Made by a program: the position numbers and the translations under genes. This document shows, piece after piece, positions 61,555 through 64,000 of a DNA stretch of 64,000 bases. A model generated the notes under the pieces. The model was not told the origin of the DNA and made no database searches. It was given only the letters and a program-made list of their open reading frames with translations. The DNA comes from Emiliania huxleyi CCMP1516. Taxonomy: Eukaryota > Haptophyta > Isochrysidales > Noelaerhabdaceae. Position 1 is the first letter of the stretch. Every line of letters begins with the position of its first letter. The DNA is taken from contig NW_005198244.1 of the NCBI RefSeq assembly GCF_000372725.1, positions 1,429,841 through 1,493,840 of the forward strand, given 5' to 3'.

Positions 61555-62674
61555 ATGCTAAACGCCATCGCCTCCCTCCTCTCCTCGCCGCCTCCGCCTC
61601 CGCCGCAGCCCGTGTCCAAGCTCCCGCCGTTCGAGCAGCTCTACATCTTCGCGGCGCTAATCGCGGGCCTGCTGCTGCTGCTCGCTGCGCAGCGGCCGCC
61701 GCCCAAGGGCACGGTGGCGCGCTGGCTGCCCGCGCCCGGCGAGAAGCGCGTGTACGAGACGTGGGTGCTGTGGTACTCGATCGTGTGGATGGGCGCGTTC
61801 GGTGTCATCATCGCGCTCGAACTGTACGAGGAGTTCACCGCGGCGACTTACTTTCTCGTCTGCGGCGGCCTCGCGGCGCCGCTAGTGCTGCGCGAGTTGG
61901 CGAGAGGCGGCGCGGACGGGCGGCCGCTGGGCGAACGGCACGGTGCGCGCGCGCAGCTTTGGATCGCCATCTTTGGCTTCATCGGCAACTACTGGTACAC
62001 GCACTACTTTTACTGCGTGCTGCGCGCGCGCTACACGGCGCCTGCTCTCAAGAGGCGCGCCCCAACGCTGTCCCGACCCCGAGCCCCGAGCCGTGGGGCC
62101 TAGGTGCCCGCGTGGCGGCTGAATGACGTGCCCATCTGCATGTACCTCGCCACCCACTTTTACTTTTCCTCCTACCATGTCTTCGCCAACCTGGCGCTGC
62201 GGCGCGTCGCGACCGGCTTTGCGCCCGGCAACCTGCGCACCGCTCTGTTCGCGTACGTGGTGTGCGGGCCGGGTGGTGCGGTGTGCGCACGGTTCGGACT
62301 GCGCCTCCTCACCCACTCGAGCTGTGGCGCAGGTCTGCGCCCTCTCGTACGCCACCGCCTTCATGGAGACGCTCACGATCTCGCACTTTCCGTACTACGA
62401 CTTTGAGGACCGGCACATGGCGTACACCCTCGGCTCGGCCTTCTACGGCATCTACTTCCTCGTCTCCTTCCCGGTCTACTACGCACTCGACGAGCCCGGC
62501 AACACGCCTCTCGAGGGCACCGGCCTCCGCGGCGTCGCCCTCTCCTCGCTCGGCGCCGGCATGCTGGTGCTGCTGCTGCTCGACCTGACACGGCTCGCCG
62601 CCGCGGGAGCTCCGCTCACCATCGGAGGCAAGCTGTGGGAGGTGACGCCGAAGGGACTGGCGGGGTCCGCCTGA
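61555..62674 (+). CDS. CPI1: Cycloeucalenol cycloisomerase
   Basis: Opens the 9-beta,19-cyclopropane ring of cycloeucalenol in phytosterol synthesis; an ER membrane enzyme. Exons 61555-62037, 62104-62259 and 62333-62674 are in phase (326 residues). Matching segments: KRVYETWVLWYSIVWMGAFG, RAQLWIAIFGFIGNYWYTHY, FYCVLRARYT/VPAWRLNDVP across intron 1, THFYFSSYHVFANLALRR, ALSYATAFMETLTISHFPYY, and DFEDRHMAYTLGSAFYGIYF with LVSFPVYYALDE. The order and length match the plant enzyme, with several membrane helices. Intron 1 (62038-62103) is GC-AG and intron 2 (62260-62332) GT-AG. It lies just downstream of repeat family A, whose last copy is in its promoter region. Confidence 0.93.
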
Positions 62675-62811
62675 CTCCCCCCCCCGCCGCCTTCTTCCGT
62701 CCGGTGCCGCGCGGGTGAGCTTTTTCTTGCGTTGGATTTTTTTGGGTCCCACGTCGCCCATTTGTAGAACGGCGGGCCACACCTCTCCTCGTCAACACCT
62801 CTCCCCGTCTC

Positions 62812-63732
62812 TCAGGTCTCGCCCTCGCCCGCCCACCTCGCGTGCCTCGCCGCCAGCTCGCCCACGAGCAGCTCCTCCATCTCGACGCCGTCGGCGGCGC
62901 CGTCGAGCGAGAGCGGCGTGGTCGAGAGCGCGTCGCCATCGCTGGCCGCCACGGTGACCACCGTCACCTCCCGCTTGTACGTCTGCAGCAGGTTGGCGCA
63001 CACGAGGTCGACGCCGTACTTTGCAATCGCGCCCGCCGCCTTGGAGAGGAGGATCGCGCTGTCCGTCTCAAGCTTGAAGCTTACGACGAAGGCGCGCGGC
63101 GCCCAGGCCGCGCCGCCGCCGCCTCCGAGCCCCTTGATCGCGCCAAGCATCTTTGGCACCGGCTGCAGCTGCAGCGTCAGGCTGCCGTCCGCCGCCGTGT
63201 CGCCGCCGCCGGCTGCCGACTGGATCTTGTGCTCCGGCAGCGCGTCGTCCGGCACGTAAAAGTCGCTGACAGCCGCGGCGAGGCAGACCATGGCGCGAGC
63301 ACCAGCGGGCGCGAGCGCGCAGCTCGCCTCGCGCAGCAGCGCCAGATACTCGCTCACCGCCGTGAAGGGCAGTGCGAGGAGGCGCGGAGCACACGCCGAA
63401 AATGTCGCGGTGGCGCGCTCGCGCTCGGCAGTCGCGGCGGCGTCGCCGAGGCTGCGGAGCCACTCCTCGGGCGAGACGGCCGGTGGCAGCAGGCGGCGGG
63501 CGAACGGGAAGGCGGAGCCGGCGCGGTGCACAAAGATGACAGCATAGCCCTCGGCGAGAAAGCGCTCGGCGAGAGCAGCCCCGCGGTTGCCAGTGGAGAA
63601 GTTGTCGATGAAGCGCACCGTGTTGCGCTCCAGTGGGACCGTGGTGCCTCCCGAAGTGACACACACGATCCGACGCGTCGACGGCTGCGCGGCGACGAAG
63701 GCCGCCAGCCGCTCGCTCACACACATGTACAT
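62812..63732 (-). CDS. PPCS: Phosphopantothenate-cysteine ligase (coenzyme A synthesis)
   Basis: Joins 4'-phosphopantothenate to cysteine with ATP or CTP in CoA biosynthesis. 306 residues in one exon from the ATG at 63732. The family start is [20 protein letters not shown], then [36 protein letters not shown], and [20 protein letters not shown] with EHKIQS, followed by [13 protein letters not shown] and [10 protein letters not shown] and [15 protein letters not shown]. This is the eukaryotic monofunctional form (no CoaC decarboxylase part). The gene converges on the cycloeucalenol cycloisomerase with about 140 bp between stops. Confidence 0.93.
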   Translation of the reverse strand: MYMCVSERLAAFVAAQPSTRRIVCVTSGGTTVPLERNTVRFIDNFSTGNRGAALAERFLAEGYAVIFVHRAGSAFPFARRLLPPAVSPEEWLRSLGDAAATAERERATATFSACAPRLLALPFTAVSEYLALLREASCALAPAGARAMVCLAAAVSDFYVPDDALPEHKIQSAAGGGDTAADGSLTLQLQPVPKMLGAIKGLGGGGGAAWAPRAFVVSFKLETDSAILLSKAAGAIAKYGVDLVCANLLQTYKREVTVVTVAASDGDALSTTPLSLDGAADGVEMEELLVGELAARHARWAGEGET

Positions 63733-63779
63733 GTCTGTATGCCCGCAAAAAAGAAAAGGGCTCTATGGTGCTTCCAAGA

Positions 63780-63935
63780 AGGCTGGAGCAGGTGGGGACC
63801 CTGTCCTCCTCCCATCCCTTCGTTTGCCTTTTTTCTTTCTTTCTTTTCCCCCTGTGTCCCTGATCGTCCTTCCAAGATCCTCCTGCTCGTGCAGGTGGGG
63901 ACCCTGTCCTTCTTTCTCCCCCCCCTCGTGTGGCG
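63780..63935 (+). repeat. Dispersed repeat family C, copy 3
   Basis: Contains CAGGTGGGGACCCTGTCCT twice (63788-63810 and 63893-63915), TTTCTTTCTTTCTTTTCCCC, TGTGTCCCTGATCGTCCTTC and CAAGATCCTCCTGCTCGTGC, matching the inverted copy at 37335-37480. It lies upstream of the PPCS start. Confidence 0.8.
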
Positions 63936-64000
63936 TGTACGTGTTCAACAAAAACAAGTCTCCTCTCGAGTCGGTCGGGAGCAGAGGTTGGTCACGCACG

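Overview
This window looks like nuclear DNA of a GC-rich eukaryotic alga, most probably a haptophyte of the Emiliania/Gephyrocapsa type. The genes are eukaryotic (SMG9, kinesin, Yippee, cyclin Y/PCL, CaM kinase, mitochondrial DNL zinc finger). One is an algal sterol enzyme (cycloeucalenol cycloisomerase) and one is a nuclear copy of the plastid-type protein Ycf34. The genes are cut by short introns of about 50-165 nt, and many of these are clearly GC-AG rather than GT-AG. The species assignment is inference; the gene families and intron borders are read from the sequence.

Layout. 0-3.6 kb: the end of an unrecognised gene and a copper amine oxidase whose reading frame shifts twice. 4.6-8.1 kb: a divergent gene pair, an IQ-motif His/Pro-rich protein (-) and a RanBP2-finger/GNAT protein (+), sharing a 452-bp promoter. 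That promoter and the starts of both genes recur, inverted, at 10.2-10.9 kb. 11.2-12.1 kb: a foldback/MITE element with an exact 8-bp target duplication. 12.5-14.4 kb: a bacterial-like uronate isomerase/amidohydrolase carrying introns. 14.5-16.4 kb: subtelomere-like tandem repeats and two (CCCTAA)n arrays. 16.5-24 kb: a membrane protein, a Nei-type DNA glycosylase with a SAP domain, a TLDc protein and a helical protein of unknown role.

24-38 kb: kinesin-13-like motor, PCL/cyclin Y-like cyclin, SMG9, Ycf34, an alpha/beta hydrolase, a 72-aa zinc ribbon, a CaMK-type kinase and a DNL zinc-finger protein. 38-43.7 kb: minisatellites, dispersed repeats, a HAD phosphatase-like protein and a membrane protein with an HNH-like cysteine/histidine module. 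43.7-46.4 kb: a secreted protein fusing an LPMO-like domain to a GH8 glycosidase, with a C-terminal membrane anchor. 46.6-55 kb: a Tc1/mariner-type MITE, a Yippee protein, 3 kb of low-content DNA, a GDSL esterase and an unassigned lower-GC ORF. 55-64 kb: a large intron-rich PPR protein, an ankyrin protein, a MITE nested in a dispersed repeat, cycloeucalenol cycloisomerase and phosphopantothenate-cysteine ligase.

The genes do not form an operon or one pathway. The most unusual pattern concerns introns. In at least three genes (CaMK, GDSL esterase, PPR) an intron or an insertion inside coding sequence is flanked by an exact 20-28 bp direct duplication of coding sequence, and in the PPR gene the inserted material is telomere repeat. 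Together with three MITEs that have clear target duplications, this points to active insertion and local-duplication processes that make introns here.
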